From NCBI GenBank assembly GCA_963700865.1, contig CAVOZC010000012.1, positions 1-61,805 of the forward strand: a stretch of DNA of 61,805 bases. Direction: 5' to 3'. Below the pieces are notes generated by a model that was not told the origin of the DNA, ran no database searches, and saw nothing but the letters and a program-made list of their open reading frames with translations. The position numbers were made by a program, and so were the translations under genes. Source of the DNA: CAVOGJ01 sp963700865. Lineage in GTDB: Bacteria; Planctomycetota; Planctomycetia; Pirellulales; Pirellulaceae. Below, piece by piece: positions 18,792-27,896 of this stretch (within the stretch, counting starts at the first letter, position 1; every line of letters starts with the position of its first letter).

Positions 18792-20493
18792 ATGATTGGC
18801 TACAGAAATGTTGTGATGACGGTGCTGGCTGCCCTGGCAACGGCGGCTCACGCCGATGTGCGGTACAGTCTCGTGCCGCTGCCCGAAACGACCGACTTTC
18901 CCTTTGAATTCGCTCCCTCCATCACCGTGGGAGCCGTAAACAACGGCCGCCAAGTCGTCGGCGAAGTGGAACGGCTACCAGCGCGAGTGGAATGAGCTGG
19001 GTGGCTATTGGGACTATGTCCAGGTCAACGGACTGTTTTTCTGGGAGCCCGGCATGACGGAAGTCCATACCGTGGCGACCAACAGCGGGAATGACTACGC
19101 GTTCTACGCCCAATCACTGAACAACCACGGTGTCGCGGCGGGTGAGCAGCAGATCGAGGACAACCGATTCACGGCCTTCCGCTGGGACACCCATACCGAT
19201 CAAGTCACGTACTTGCCATCTCCCGGCCCACCGTGGCAACGGCTGCTGTTTCCCAAGATCAACGACAGCAATGGGGTGGCTGCGAATGGCCAGACCAGCA
19301 CCATCTACTGGAATGCAAGTGGCCTACCCACCGAGATTCTCTCCCGTGACGCTGACGGCGACGTTCGTCCGGGACTGGCTGCGGGCTTGAACAACCTCGG
19401 CGAGCTGGTCGGGCGGGCACTCGTCGATCACGACGGCGATGGTGTGTATTCCAACGAGGTCCCATTCAAGCACCTCATCGGGATCGAGCAAACCTTCGAA
19501 CTGCCCATCCTGCCGGATGCGAATCGCGGCGAGGCGACAGCGATCAATAACAGCGGCATGGTCGGCGGTTGGTCGAACGTACCGCGTCCGCAGTACCCGG
19601 GTGAGTTGCGGGAAGCACCCTGTTACTGGGACCCGCTAGGCGGCATCCACGATTTGCGGACGGTGCTGCCTTGGCAGGTGGTCTCGATCGACCCGCCCCA
19701 GGTCAATACGGGCATGGTGCTGGACGTTGCCGACGACGGCACGCTGCTCATCTACGGACATGCCGGCAATACGACGTTCTGGGTATTCAACCCGGCGACC
19801 GACACCGAGGCGCATTATCTGCCGACGGTAGTTCCTGCCAGTGGTGAGCCATGGACCAGTCTCTATGGCACGTCGATGTCCGACAATGGAACGATCGTTG
19901 GCTACGCCAACCGGCCCGATCCAGACATCGGATGGCGGGCGGTGCCCGTGCTTTACGTACCTTACACGGTGACGACGACGCAGATTTCGATCGGCAGCCA
20001 TCAGACGGCCAGCGTCAACGGTGGCACGAGCACACTGGGCGGGACCGAAATCACCTTTGAGGAGGTTGTTTCACCGGGCACGGTCACCGGCCATTACGGG
20101 CAGGGCCCCGCCAGCGACTTTGCCTCCACCTTCCTGTCCGACCCGGCGGCTCTGGTGGCCGTCGAAGATATGCTGCTCCCCGGCGACTTCCAGTACTGGT
20201 TCCTCGACCTCGAAATGGGGCAGTTCGCGGGGCTGGTCACGCTGACGTTTGCCTACGATCCAGCCCTACTGCCGCCAGAACTGGACCCCGCCAGGCTGAT
20301 GATTCTGCATTATCGTTCGGATGCGTGGGAAAGCCTGTTGCCGATCGCGAGCGATCCGGTGGCTCATACGATTACGGTCCAGACCGATTCACTCAGCCCG
20401 TTTCTGCTGGCCAGAGTTCCGGAGCCAGCATCGATCGTATGCCTGATCGTTGGCTGGATCGGTGGAGCGTTGCTGCGCCGCAGCACTTCGTAA
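18792..20493 (+). pseudogene. Secreted HAF-repeat PEP-CTERM protein, one frameshift
   Basis: ATG 18792 follows GGAGGTG. The signal peptide is MIGYRNVVMTVLAALATAAHA. HAF-type repeats of the form AINNSGMVGGW / AVNNGRQVVGE / SLNNHGVAAGEQ / GTSMSDNGTIVGYA recur through the protein and are usually found in large exported proteins. The frame breaks near 18965; the correct continuation is WNGYQREWNELGGYWDYVQ into the long downstream frame. A beta-rich C-terminal domain (VVSPGTVTGHYGQGPASDF) precedes the sorting signal VPEPASIVCLIVGWIGGALL plus RRSTS. Function is unknown; it is a surface or exported protein. Confidence 0.75.
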
Positions 20494-20757
20494 CTAGCGC
20501 TTCCGCTGCCCACGGAGAGTCGAGCGGACGGTTCGCATCGTGCGGCAGCGGAATCCCATCTTACGGCAAGCCCAGTCAACCTCGTGCCGGACACGACAGG
20601 CGGGATGCCTATCCCGCGACGACCAGCCGCGGCAACTTCGTGGGCTGGGTGGTCGGCCGTCAGCGCAACCATTATCTTAGGCCCTGCGGCGGTTTCTCGT
20701 CGTAGCACGTGGTTCCGGAACGGGATACGCGCTGGCGTGATCCTCTGGAGATGCCTT

Positions 20758-22011
20758 ATGGAGAAATCGAGCGTTTCCGACGCTGCCCGATCGCCGACGG
20801 TGCTGGGGCGGTGGAATGCCCTGCCGCTTTACTTCCGCATCCTGATCGCGATGGCGGGGGGCCTGATCACCGGCTTGCTGCTCGGCGACCAAGCGCTCAT
20901 TTTCGAGATTCCCAGCCGAGTCATCCTGCAGTTGCTTGGCGCCCTCGCGCCGCCGCTGATTCTGATCGCTGTCACGCATGTGCTGATGACCACCGAAATC
21001 AAGGCGCGGACCGCGGGACGGCTGGCCATCCTGTTACTGCTGAACACCTCGGTCGCGATTCTGATCGGCCTGTCGGTCGCCAATCTACTGCAGCCAGGCA
21101 AGTGGTCGAAGTTCAAGCCCGCGGTTGCCGAGGCGAGCCCATCTTCGGGCGAACGTGTATCCCCCATTGAATTGATGGTGCAGAATGTTCCCAAGAGTAT
21201 TCTCGGGCCTCTCGGCGACAAGCAGAATATTATCGGCGTGATCATCATCGCGGTTGCTTTCGGGTTGGCGCTGCGGGGCGTGAAGGACACACCGCTCGCG
21301 AATCCCCAGGATTTCGTGGAGATCTCCTACGATGTGCTATTGGTCGTCTTGCATTGGATCATCAATCTGGTGCCGATCGGGGTCTTTGCGGTCGTGGCCA
21401 AGGTTGTCGGTACGGAGGGCTTTGCACCGTTCCTTGCGATGGGTGCCTTCATCGTGGCGGTGCTGCTGGCGCTGTTGTTACAAACCGCCTGGTATTTGCT
21501 GAGAATACGGTTCTTCTCCTGGGTTCCACCGTTGGCGTGTCTCGTAGGCGTGCGGGACGCGCTGGTGATGGCTTTCTCGACCGACAGTTCGACGGCGACG
21601 ATGCCCGTGACCTACGCCTGCCTCAAAGATAACGTCGGAATCCGCGAAGAATCGGCCAGCCTGGGAGCGCTGGTGGGTGCCAATTTCAACAACGACGGGA
21701 CGGCACTCTACGAGGCCATGGCGGCTTTGTTTGTGGCACAGATGATCGGGCAAGATCTGTCACTGACCCAGCAACTGATCATCGTCGTGACGTCGGTCAT
21801 CGCCTCGGTGGGTGCCGCGGGTATCCCCGAAGCCGGCCTGGTGACAATGACGCTGGTCTTTAGTGCCGTGGGACTGCCGATCGAGTATATTGCTTTGCTG
21901 CTCACGGTGGACTGGTTCCTGGACCGCTGCCGTACGACCATTAACGTTCTGGGCGACGTCAATGTCAGCTGCCTGCTGGACGGCAGGACAAAGCCGTCGC
22001 CAGCCGTATGA
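20758..22011 (+). CDS. Dicarboxylate/amino acid:cation symporter (DAACS family)
   Basis: The 417-residue membrane protein starts at ATG 20758 after CTGGAG; upstream in-frame sequence is not protein-like. It has the expected eight-helix/two-reentrant-loop architecture. The serine-rich hairpin motif is STDSSTATMPV, the substrate/cation signature is NFNNDGTALYEAMAALF, and the late hairpin GAAGIPEAGLVTMTLVF is followed by VDWFLDRCRTTINVLGD with the conserved Asp-Arg-Asn residues. It should import C4-dicarboxylates or acidic amino acids with Na+ or H+. It is monocistronic, 52 bp before dodecin. Confidence 0.9.
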   Translation: MEKSSVSDAARSPTVLGRWNALPLYFRILIAMAGGLITGLLLGDQALIFEIPSRVILQLLGALAPPLILIAVTHVLMTTEIKARTAGRLAILLLLNTSVAILIGLSVANLLQPGKWSKFKPAVAEASPSSGERVSPIELMVQNVPKSILGPLGDKQNIIGVIIIAVAFGLALRGVKDTPLANPQDFVEISYDVLLVVLHWIINLVPIGVFAVVAKVVGTEGFAPFLAMGAFIVAVLLALLLQTAWYLLRIRFFSWVPPLACLVGVRDALVMAFSTDSSTATMPVTYACLKDNVGIREESASLGALVGANFNNDGTALYEAMAALFVAQMIGQDLSLTQQLIIVVTSVIASVGAAGIPEAGLVTMTLVFSAVGLPIEYIALLLTVDWFLDRCRTTINVLGDVNVSCLLDGRTKPSPAV

Positions 22012-22063
22012 AGATGAGAGATGATATTTTCGTTGAATTGTTTAAAACGGAAGGGATGACTCG

Positions 22064-22274
22064 ATGAGCGACCATGTCTATAAGAAGATCGAAATTACCG
22101 GCACTTCATCGGTATCGCTGGAAGAGGCGGTGCAGAAAGCCGTTGCGCAGGGCGGCCAAGACCGTGCAAAAGATGCGGTGGTTCGAAGTGGTCGAGACGC
22201 GGGGCACGATCGAGGACGACCATGTCGCCCAGTGGCAGGTCACGCTGAAGATCGGGTTTACGTTGAACGACTAG
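22064..22274 (+). pseudogene. Dodecin, single-base frameshift
   Basis: ATG 22064 starts MSDHVYKKIEITGTSSVSLE followed by EAVQKAVA. At about 22145 the reading moves one base to AAKTVQKMRWFEVVETRG, then DHVAQWQVTLKIGFTLND, ending at TAG 22272-22274. The joined ~69-residue product is a normal-length dodecin, a dodecameric flavin-storage protein, with the flavin-stacking Trp in the conserved RWFEV segment. The frameshift is likely a sequencing or assembly artefact because both halves are fully conserved. Confidence 0.85.
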
Positions 22275-22302
22275 GCAAACGGGCAAGCCGGTCAGCGCCA
22301 CG

Positions 22303-22425
22303 GTAGCCGAGCTCGCAAGCGTTTGGACCGACCCGTCAACGACGCCGGCGAAAGTCTGGCGACTTCGGCTACGCAAGACCTCAGCATTCCGCCGTAGCCG
22401 AGCTCGCAAGCGCTGGGACCGACCG
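22303..22425. repeat. Pair of GTAGCCGAGCTCGCAAGCG repeats
   Basis: GTAGCCGAGCTCGCAAGCG occurs at 22303-22321 and again at 22394-22412, each followed by a (T/C)TGGGACCGACC-like tail. Between them is TCTGGCGACTTCGGCTACG (about 22352-22370), an inverted relative: CGGCTACG pairs with the GTAGCCG start. The second copy forms the 3' end of the small minus-strand gene. Confidence 0.65.
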
Positions 22426-22599
22426 GGAGGCACGCGCCAACGCACCCAGTGGCAGCTCCTCGTCCCAGGACCAGCCCCGCCGGCGCCGCCGTTCGGCTTC
22501 GCTCCACGTTGCCTGGATCGCGCGACAGGCCGCCCGAATCTCCTCAGCCGTAGGACAATAAAAATCTTCGGTCATTTCCAAACGGTGAGCCTGGTTCAT
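22381..22599 (-). CDS. Small hypothetical protein (72 residues)
   Basis: ATG 22599 starts MNQAHRLEMTEDFYCPTAEE and continues IRAACRAIQATWSEAERRRR then GWSWDEELPL. The charged, helical 'FYCPTAEEIR...IQATWSEAER' body reads as a genuine small soluble protein. The last ~18 residues (ASRSVPALASSATAEC) are encoded inside the repeat at 22394-22425, so the original C-terminus may have been replaced. Function is unknown. Confidence 0.55.
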   Translation of the reverse strand: MNQAHRLEMTEDFYCPTAEEIRAACRAIQATWSEAERRRRRGWSWDEELPLGALARASRSVPALASSATAEC

Positions 22600-22763
22600 G
22601 GGTGTTCCTCGCAACGCTCTCACGGTTTCCAGTGCGACCTCAAACCACAAAGTATGCGGAATCGCGTTCGATTCGTGTGAAGGTGCGTTGAAGGTTGCGT
22701 GAAAAACGCCGGGGGATACACTACATGTCCCGAGTGCTGCGTCACGTTTCGGACTGAAGGTTG

Positions 22764-22880
22764 GTCAAAATCGTGGCAATGGCTGCCAGCCACAGTCGAC
22801 TGGGCCAAGATGCCGCAGCCACGCCGAGCGAACCGCAACATCGAAACGGGACGAGGCACCGGAGCTTCTCGGACAATTGA
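22764..22880 (+). repeat. Left copy of a ~115-bp dispersed repeat flanking the oxidoreductase gene
   Basis: It shares with 24310-24425, in the same orientation, the order GTCAA-ACCGTGGC-like, GGCT(G/T)CCAGCC(A/G)C, GTCGACTG, AGATGCC, CAGCCACG, GCGAACC, then GAAAC and GACGA-GCAC. The two copies bracket the Gfo/Idh/MocA gene as direct repeats. The 'ggcttccagccacagtcg' core also recurs in the 28-29 kb block. Confidence 0.7.
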
Positions 22881-22893
22881 CAGGAGCACATCG

Positions 22894-24234
22894 ATGGCCG
22901 ACCCGTTTTCAAACCGCAGCACGCGACGTCGCTTTTTAAAATCCGCCTCGTGTCTGGCCGCGGCCGCCCCCCTGCCCGCCTGGTTCCTGGCCTCCACTCC
23001 GTCCTCCAGCTTTGCCCAGCAGCGCTCGCCGAACGAGCGTCCTCGGGTCGCCCTGATCGGATGCGGCGGCATGGGGACGGTCGACGCGAAGCTGGCCGCC
23101 CAGTTCGGCGACATCGTGGCCTTGTGCGACGTCGACCGGGGCCGCCTGGAGCGAGCCCGCGAGACGTTTCCCGGGGCCAAACCATATGCCGATTATCGCT
23201 TGGTATGTGATCTGCCTGACCTGGACATCATCATTAATGGTACGCCGGATCACTGGCACACCCTGGTCAATTTGCGAGCCGTGCGGAGCGGCAAGGATGT
23301 CTACAGCGAAAAACCGCTCACGCTTACAATCGACGAAGGCCGGCGGCTGGTCGAGGCGGTTCGCGACAGCGGACGCATCTTGCAAACGGGCAGCCAACAA
23401 CGGAGCGATCCAACGTTTCGGCTGGCGTGCGAATTGGTTCGCAACGGCCGCATCGGCAAGGTCGAGCGCGTCCGGGTCTGGCTGCCGATGGGACAATACG
23501 GTGGGCCGTTCGCCGAGCAGCCCGTTCCGGCCGAATTGGACTGGGATTTCTGGCAGGGGCAAACTCCGCAAGTCGCCTACGTACCGGAACGATGTCACGG
23601 AACGTTTCGTTACTGGTGGGACTACTCGGGCGGTACGATGACCGACTGGGGGGCTCATCACAACGACATCGCCTTATGGGGACTGGGCAAGGAACGCAGC
23701 GGTCCGGTAAGTATCGAGGGGGAGGCCCTGTTGCCGCCGATTGAGGGAGGTTATTCGGCGGCCAGCCAGTATCGGGTGAAGTACGTCTATGACGACGGCA
23801 TTGAGCATTACTGTCAGAGCACCGCGGCCAATGGCCCGGGCGGCACAGTCGTTGGTGAACTGGCCACCGGTGAGAAGCACCACGGCGTGCAGTTCGAGGG
23901 GTCGGACGGCTGGATCTATGTCACGCGAGGAAAGATCGAAGCGAGCGATCCGGAACTGCTCAAGACGCCACTGCCGTCGGATGCCACACGGCTGTACGCC
24001 AGCGATGATCACATGGCGAATTTCTTCGAGTGCGTGGCGTCGCGTCAGCCGCCCATTTGCGATGTGGAAATCGGTCACCGATCCGCGTCGGTCTGTCATC
24101 TGGGCGTGATCGCGATCCGACTGGGTCGAAAGCTCACTTGGGACCCTGCCGCGCAAGCGTTTGTGGGGGACGCCAAGGCCAGCAGCATGCTGGCTCGCGA
24201 AATGCGCAAACCCTACGCGCTCGACGAGGCGTAG
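22894..24234 (+). CDS. Tat-exported Gfo/Idh/MocA family oxidoreductase
   Basis: The 446-residue protein starts at ATG 22894. A Tat signal is clear (STRRRFLKSASCLAAAAPLP). The NAD(P)-binding Rossmann motif is VALIGCGGMGTVDAKLAAQF. The EKP catalytic motif appears as YSEKPLTL near residue 145. GGTMTDWGAHHNDIALWGLG contributes the substrate-site His and Asp residues. C-terminal HMANFFECV...PICDVEIGHR is typical of planctomycete members. These enzymes act on sugars or inositols, and folded export with bound cofactor is usual in this phylum. Substrate is unknown. Direct repeats lie on both sides. Confidence 0.85.
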   Translation: MADPFSNRSTRRRFLKSASCLAAAAPLPAWFLASTPSSSFAQQRSPNERPRVALIGCGGMGTVDAKLAAQFGDIVALCDVDRGRLERARETFPGAKPYADYRLVCDLPDLDIIINGTPDHWHTLVNLRAVRSGKDVYSEKPLTLTIDEGRRLVEAVRDSGRILQTGSQQRSDPTFRLACELVRNGRIGKVERVRVWLPMGQYGGPFAEQPVPAELDWDFWQGQTPQVAYVPERCHGTFRYWWDYSGGTMTDWGAHHNDIALWGLGKERSGPVSIEGEALLPPIEGGYSAASQYRVKYVYDDGIEHYCQSTAANGPGGTVVGELATGEKHHGVQFEGSDGWIYVTRGKIEASDPELLKTPLPSDATRLYASDDHMANFFECVASRQPPICDVEIGHRSASVCHLGVIAIRLGRKLTWDPAAQAFVGDAKASSMLAREMRKPYALDEA

Positions 24235-24309
24235 GACGCAGGGAGCGTTGGTGGTGGCCCCGGTGGCGGAGAGGGCTTGTTGCCGTGTCAAGCGCCAGAC
24301 TTAGGGTTT

Positions 24310-24425
24310 GTCAAGACCGTGGCTGTGGCTTCCAGCCGCGGTCGACTGAGGCGAGATGCCCCAGCCACGGTGCGCGAACCCCAAAATTGAAACTTGACGA
24401 AGCACGAGGACTTGATCGAACGATC
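24310..24425 (+). repeat. Right copy of the ~115-bp dispersed repeat
   Basis: Same orientation and order of blocks as 22764-22880. It contains a GTGGCTG...CAGCCAC-type hairpin. The 348 bp between the oxidoreductase and the Hsp70 gene (24235-24582) hold this repeat and no gene. Confidence 0.7.
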
Positions 24426-24582
24426 GACGCGGGTAGGCTTCCAGCCATTCGAATTCAGCACAACATGCGCGTCGATGATCAACGATCCACCCTGTTGCCT
24501 GGGCGTTGACGGGCTGGCATCGGGCTGCCGATGAGCCTGAAACTCGCCACAGCAAGCGTGGCGTCTCTTCCCTTTTCTTCGC

Positions 24583-26121
24583 CTACGACTCGGGCACCGG
24601 CACCTTGGACACAAACAGCCGCCAGGCATCCCGCTGCTCGGGGCTGAGCGAATTTTCCCTCGTTAGTGCCAGCTTCTCACGGCGCTCGGTGCCGTGGACG
24701 TGAACCTCCACGTCCAGTCGCCCGTTAGGCTCGTACGAAAAACAGACCTCCACCGGCGTGTGGGCCGGCAGTTGTGGTGGCAGATCCTGCACAACGCAGT
24801 CCCCCAACGGCACGCAATCTGCCGCGGATGCGCTCTCTCCCTCCACCACCCGTACCAGGATCGATCGCTGATTCGACGACTTGGTCTTGAAGATACGATT
24901 CGTCGAGACAGGTAGTCGTGTGTTCCGGGGGATCAGCACCGCAACGCGTTCTTGCCGCGTTGCCGAATCGGTGCCCACGACACCCAGGCTGTGCGAGTTG
25001 ATGTTGTGGATGCTCAAGCGGGCGGGGCGCCCTGCGGCCCGTGCCAGCAGCATTCCCGCATGGATGGCCGCACCGTGCGCCACGGCCTCATCGGGCGACG
25101 CGCTGGTGTTCGGTTCCATTCCAGAGATCTCGCCCAGCATCTTTCGCACCGCCGGCATGCGGGTCGCGCCGCCCACCAGCAACAACGAATCGATCTGGGA
25201 CCAATCGAGCCCGCTGGCGGCCAGCGTCTCGCTGACGGTAAATTTCGTCCGCTCCAGCAAATCGGCCGTCCGCGCCTCGAACTGCTCCCGTGTGACTTCG
25301 ACGCGGAGCGCTTGCCCCTGATGATTGCAAGCAATCGAAGCACGCGGGCGGGCAGCGAGTGTCCGCTTGGCGTCCTCACATTCCCGCCAGATTCTCCCCC
25401 GCGCCACAGGATCGGCACGGAGATCGATGCCAAATTGTTGCTCATACTGCTCGGCCACCAGCTCGACCAGCCGCTGGTCCCAATCGTAGCCGCCCAGCCG
25501 CACGTCCCCGTCGGTGGCCAGCGCCGTATATTCCGTGCCTTCGAATTCCAACACGGTCACATCGAAGGTGCCGCCTCCCAGATCGTAGACCAGGATCCGC
25601 TGCATTCCAGCCGCGCGGTCTCCGGGCATGAGACTCTGCTGAAACCCGAAGGCCACTGCGGCCGCCGTCGGCTCGTTGATGATATCCAGCACTTCCAAAC
25701 CGGCCATGTATCCCGCGTCCATCGTGGCCTGACGACGGACTTCGTCGAAATAGGCGGGCACCGTCACCACCGCCTGGTGGAATGGTCCTATCTGCCGCCC
25801 CGCATCGACCCGCAGCTTGTTCAAGACAAACGCCTGCAGCACTTCGGGCGGGTACGCGCGGCCGCCGAGCAATCGCGAATAGGCCCGTTGTCCGAACTCG
25901 CGTTTGGCACAAATCGCGACCTGATCCGCCTCGGTCGCCATACCCTTCAGCGCCTCTTTGCCAACGACGGCCTGATCGTCGTCGAACAAGACGGCACTCG
26001 GGGTCATCTTGTCCCCTTCGGCATTGACGAGCGTTTGCGGCCGCCCCAGATCATCGAGCCAAGCCACGACCGAATTGGTCGTACCAAGATCGATTCCGAC
26101 GGCGGGAGGCGGTTTCTGCAT
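24583..26121 (-). CDS. Hsp70-family protein, short form (512 residues)
   Basis: The nucleotide-binding domain is complete: VGIDLGTTNSVVAWLDDLG (phosphate 1), VTVPAYFDEVRRQAT, NEPTAAAVAFGF, VYDLGGGTFDVTVLEFEG (phosphate 2) and LLVGGATRMPAVRKML (adenosine). A substrate-binding beta domain follows (LGVVGTDSATRQERVAVLIP, NQRSILVRVVEGES), but the alpha-helical lid is only a short stub. The protein ends about 120 residues before a normal DnaK would. It is the second gene of a tandem pair, 9 bp after the 542-residue paralogue, and probably cotranscribed. No DnaJ or GrpE gene is adjacent, so it is a specialised chaperone rather than the housekeeping DnaK. Confidence 0.9.
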   Translation of the reverse strand: MQKPPPAVGIDLGTTNSVVAWLDDLGRPQTLVNAEGDKMTPSAVLFDDDQAVVGKEALKGMATEADQVAICAKREFGQRAYSRLLGGRAYPPEVLQAFVLNKLRVDAGRQIGPFHQAVVTVPAYFDEVRRQATMDAGYMAGLEVLDIINEPTAAAVAFGFQQSLMPGDRAAGMQRILVYDLGGGTFDVTVLEFEGTEYTALATDGDVRLGGYDWDQRLVELVAEQYEQQFGIDLRADPVARGRIWRECEDAKRTLAARPRASIACNHQGQALRVEVTREQFEARTADLLERTKFTVSETLAASGLDWSQIDSLLLVGGATRMPAVRKMLGEISGMEPNTSASPDEAVAHGAAIHAGMLLARAAGRPARLSIHNINSHSLGVVGTDSATRQERVAVLIPRNTRLPVSTNRIFKTKSSNQRSILVRVVEGESASAADCVPLGDCVVQDLPPQLPAHTPVEVCFSYEPNGRLDVEVHVHGTERREKLALTRENSLSPEQRDAWRLFVSKVPVPES

Positions 26122-26130
26122 GCTGTTAGT

Positions 26131-27759
26131 TTAGCGACTCGGCGAGTTTTCGTTGCCGGGCGAGTCGCCGGGCAGGCTGCCCAGAATCTGGGCCACCATG
26201 TCCTCGAAGCTCGTCCGCGGATCGTTGGACCGAAACACCGTAGCCCACCGTGCCCGCTGGGCGTCGCTCATCCGTTCGGCTCGCTGCAACTCAAAGACGA
26301 GGTCGCGATCGGTGCCCGGGACGCGGAGTCGGACCAGCAGCCGCCCGTCACTATTGTAGGCGTAGGTGACATCGAGTGGCGAGCCCGCGGGCAAGCCGGC
26401 CGGCAGATCGCGGAGAACCGCACGGCCGATCGTCAGGCAATCGGCCGGATCACTACTCTCCCCTTCAAGGACGTGCAGGACGATGGATGGTTGGTCATCG
26501 CTGCGAGTAACGAATTTCTGGGTGACCTCCACCGGCAGAGGTGTATTGCGAGGAATGATGATTGCATTTTCACGACGACCGGTCGTGACACTGACGCCTT
26601 CAACGCCCAGACTGTGAGAGTTCACATCGATCACTTGCAGCCGCACGGGATGTCGTGCTCGACCTGCTTGCGAGAGCAGACTCGAAGCGTAGATGGCGGC
26701 TCCACGGGCCACCGCTTCGTCCGGATTGACCGATTGATCCGCCGCCATGCCGGAGAGTTCCGCCAGCCGTCGGCCAATGACGGGCATGCGGGTCGCCCCA
26801 CCCACGAGGAGCAGCCGATCCACGTCGGCCCAGGTCATCTCGGCTTGTTGCAAGACATCCTGGACCGTGTGCATCGTCCGTTCGACAAGGTCGGCCGTCA
26901 GCGATTCGAACTGCGACCGGGTCACCGACACATCACAGGTTGCCTGGCGAAACTCGGCACGCACGGTCGCGTGTCGCCGCGCCGAGAGTGTTCTCTTCGC
27001 TTCATCCGCCAGCAACAACAGACGCTGATAGAGTCCATCTTCGGGGCGGGGATCCCAGCCGTGCGCTCGCACAAATTGTTCCGCCAGGAAGTCGGCCAAT
27101 CGCGCATCCCAGTCGGTACCACCCAGCCGCACGTCCCCATCCGTGGCAAGCGTCCGACAGGTATCCGGGCCCAGTTCGATCGCCGTGACGTCGAACGTAC
27201 CGCCACCCAGATCGAACACCAGCACCCGTTCGTGGCCGGTGACCGTGCCCGCGGTCGAGAGGTAACCGAGTTGTTCGCCAAAGGCCAGGGCCGCGGCGGT
27301 CGGCTCGTTGATGATCGCCAGCACATCCAGTCCGGCCATTTCGCCGGCGTCCTGTGTCGCCTTGCGCCGTCCTTCATCAAAGTAGGCGGGCACGGTGATT
27401 ACGACCTGGTAGTCACCAGCAAGCTGTCCGCGTGCCTGCTCACCCAAAGCTCGCAGGATGTAGGCCTCGATGACTTCCGGCGGTAGGGACTGGCCGCGAA
27501 CCCGGCGAGCATAGGCTGCTTTTCCCATATCCCTCTTTACGCTGACCGCAACACAGTCCGCGTTGAAGGCGAGCGCCTTAAGGGCTTCCCGCCCGACGAT
27601 CACCTCACGCTCCGCGAACTCGACGACGCTCGGTGTCAGGACATCACCCAATTCATTCACCAGCATGGACGTGTGCCCGGTCGCGGCAACCACGGCGACT
27701 GCTGAATAGGTCGTGCCGAGATCGATACCGACGGCGTGTACGAACGGTTCGTGCGACAT
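26131..27759 (-). CDS. Hsp70-family protein (542 residues)
   Basis: It starts MSHEPFVHAVGIDLGTTYSA. It carries VVITVPAYFDEGRRKATQDA, NEPTAAALAFGEQ, VFDLGGGTFDVTAIEL and LLVGGATRMPVIGRRL. The substrate-binding half has LGVEGVSVTTGRRENAIIIP and QPSIVLHVLEGESSDPADC. As in its downstream paralogue, the lid is minimal; the C-terminus (RTSFEDMVAQILGSLPGDSP) is short and low in complexity. The gene is the promoter-proximal member of the pair. The pair likely arose by tandem duplication and has since diverged, so the two may handle different clients. Confidence 0.9.
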   Translation of the reverse strand: MSHEPFVHAVGIDLGTTYSAVAVVAATGHTSMLVNELGDVLTPSVVEFAEREVIVGREALKALAFNADCVAVSVKRDMGKAAYARRVRGQSLPPEVIEAYILRALGEQARGQLAGDYQVVITVPAYFDEGRRKATQDAGEMAGLDVLAIINEPTAAALAFGEQLGYLSTAGTVTGHERVLVFDLGGGTFDVTAIELGPDTCRTLATDGDVRLGGTDWDARLADFLAEQFVRAHGWDPRPEDGLYQRLLLLADEAKRTLSARRHATVRAEFRQATCDVSVTRSQFESLTADLVERTMHTVQDVLQQAEMTWADVDRLLLVGGATRMPVIGRRLAELSGMAADQSVNPDEAVARGAAIYASSLLSQAGRARHPVRLQVIDVNSHSLGVEGVSVTTGRRENAIIIPRNTPLPVEVTQKFVTRSDDQPSIVLHVLEGESSDPADCLTIGRAVLRDLPAGLPAGSPLDVTYAYNSDGRLLVRLRVPGTDRDLVFELQRAERMSDAQRARWATVFRSNDPRTSFEDMVAQILGSLPGDSPGNENSPSR

Positions 27760-27896
27760 GGCTGGATCGTGGGCTTGTCAATGAAATAAGCAAGGGAGCC
27801 TGACGGTTGTCTACCGCGCGAATCGGATCGCGAGTCCGCCGGACGCGTGCGACTTCATCATACCTCGCGGACGGTACGTCCGTGGGGGGCGTGTGG

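Noticed and set aside
24952..27486. An 844-codon plus-strand frame
   Set aside because: It is the long antisense frame that GC-rich Hsp70 genes often show; its sequence has no domain.
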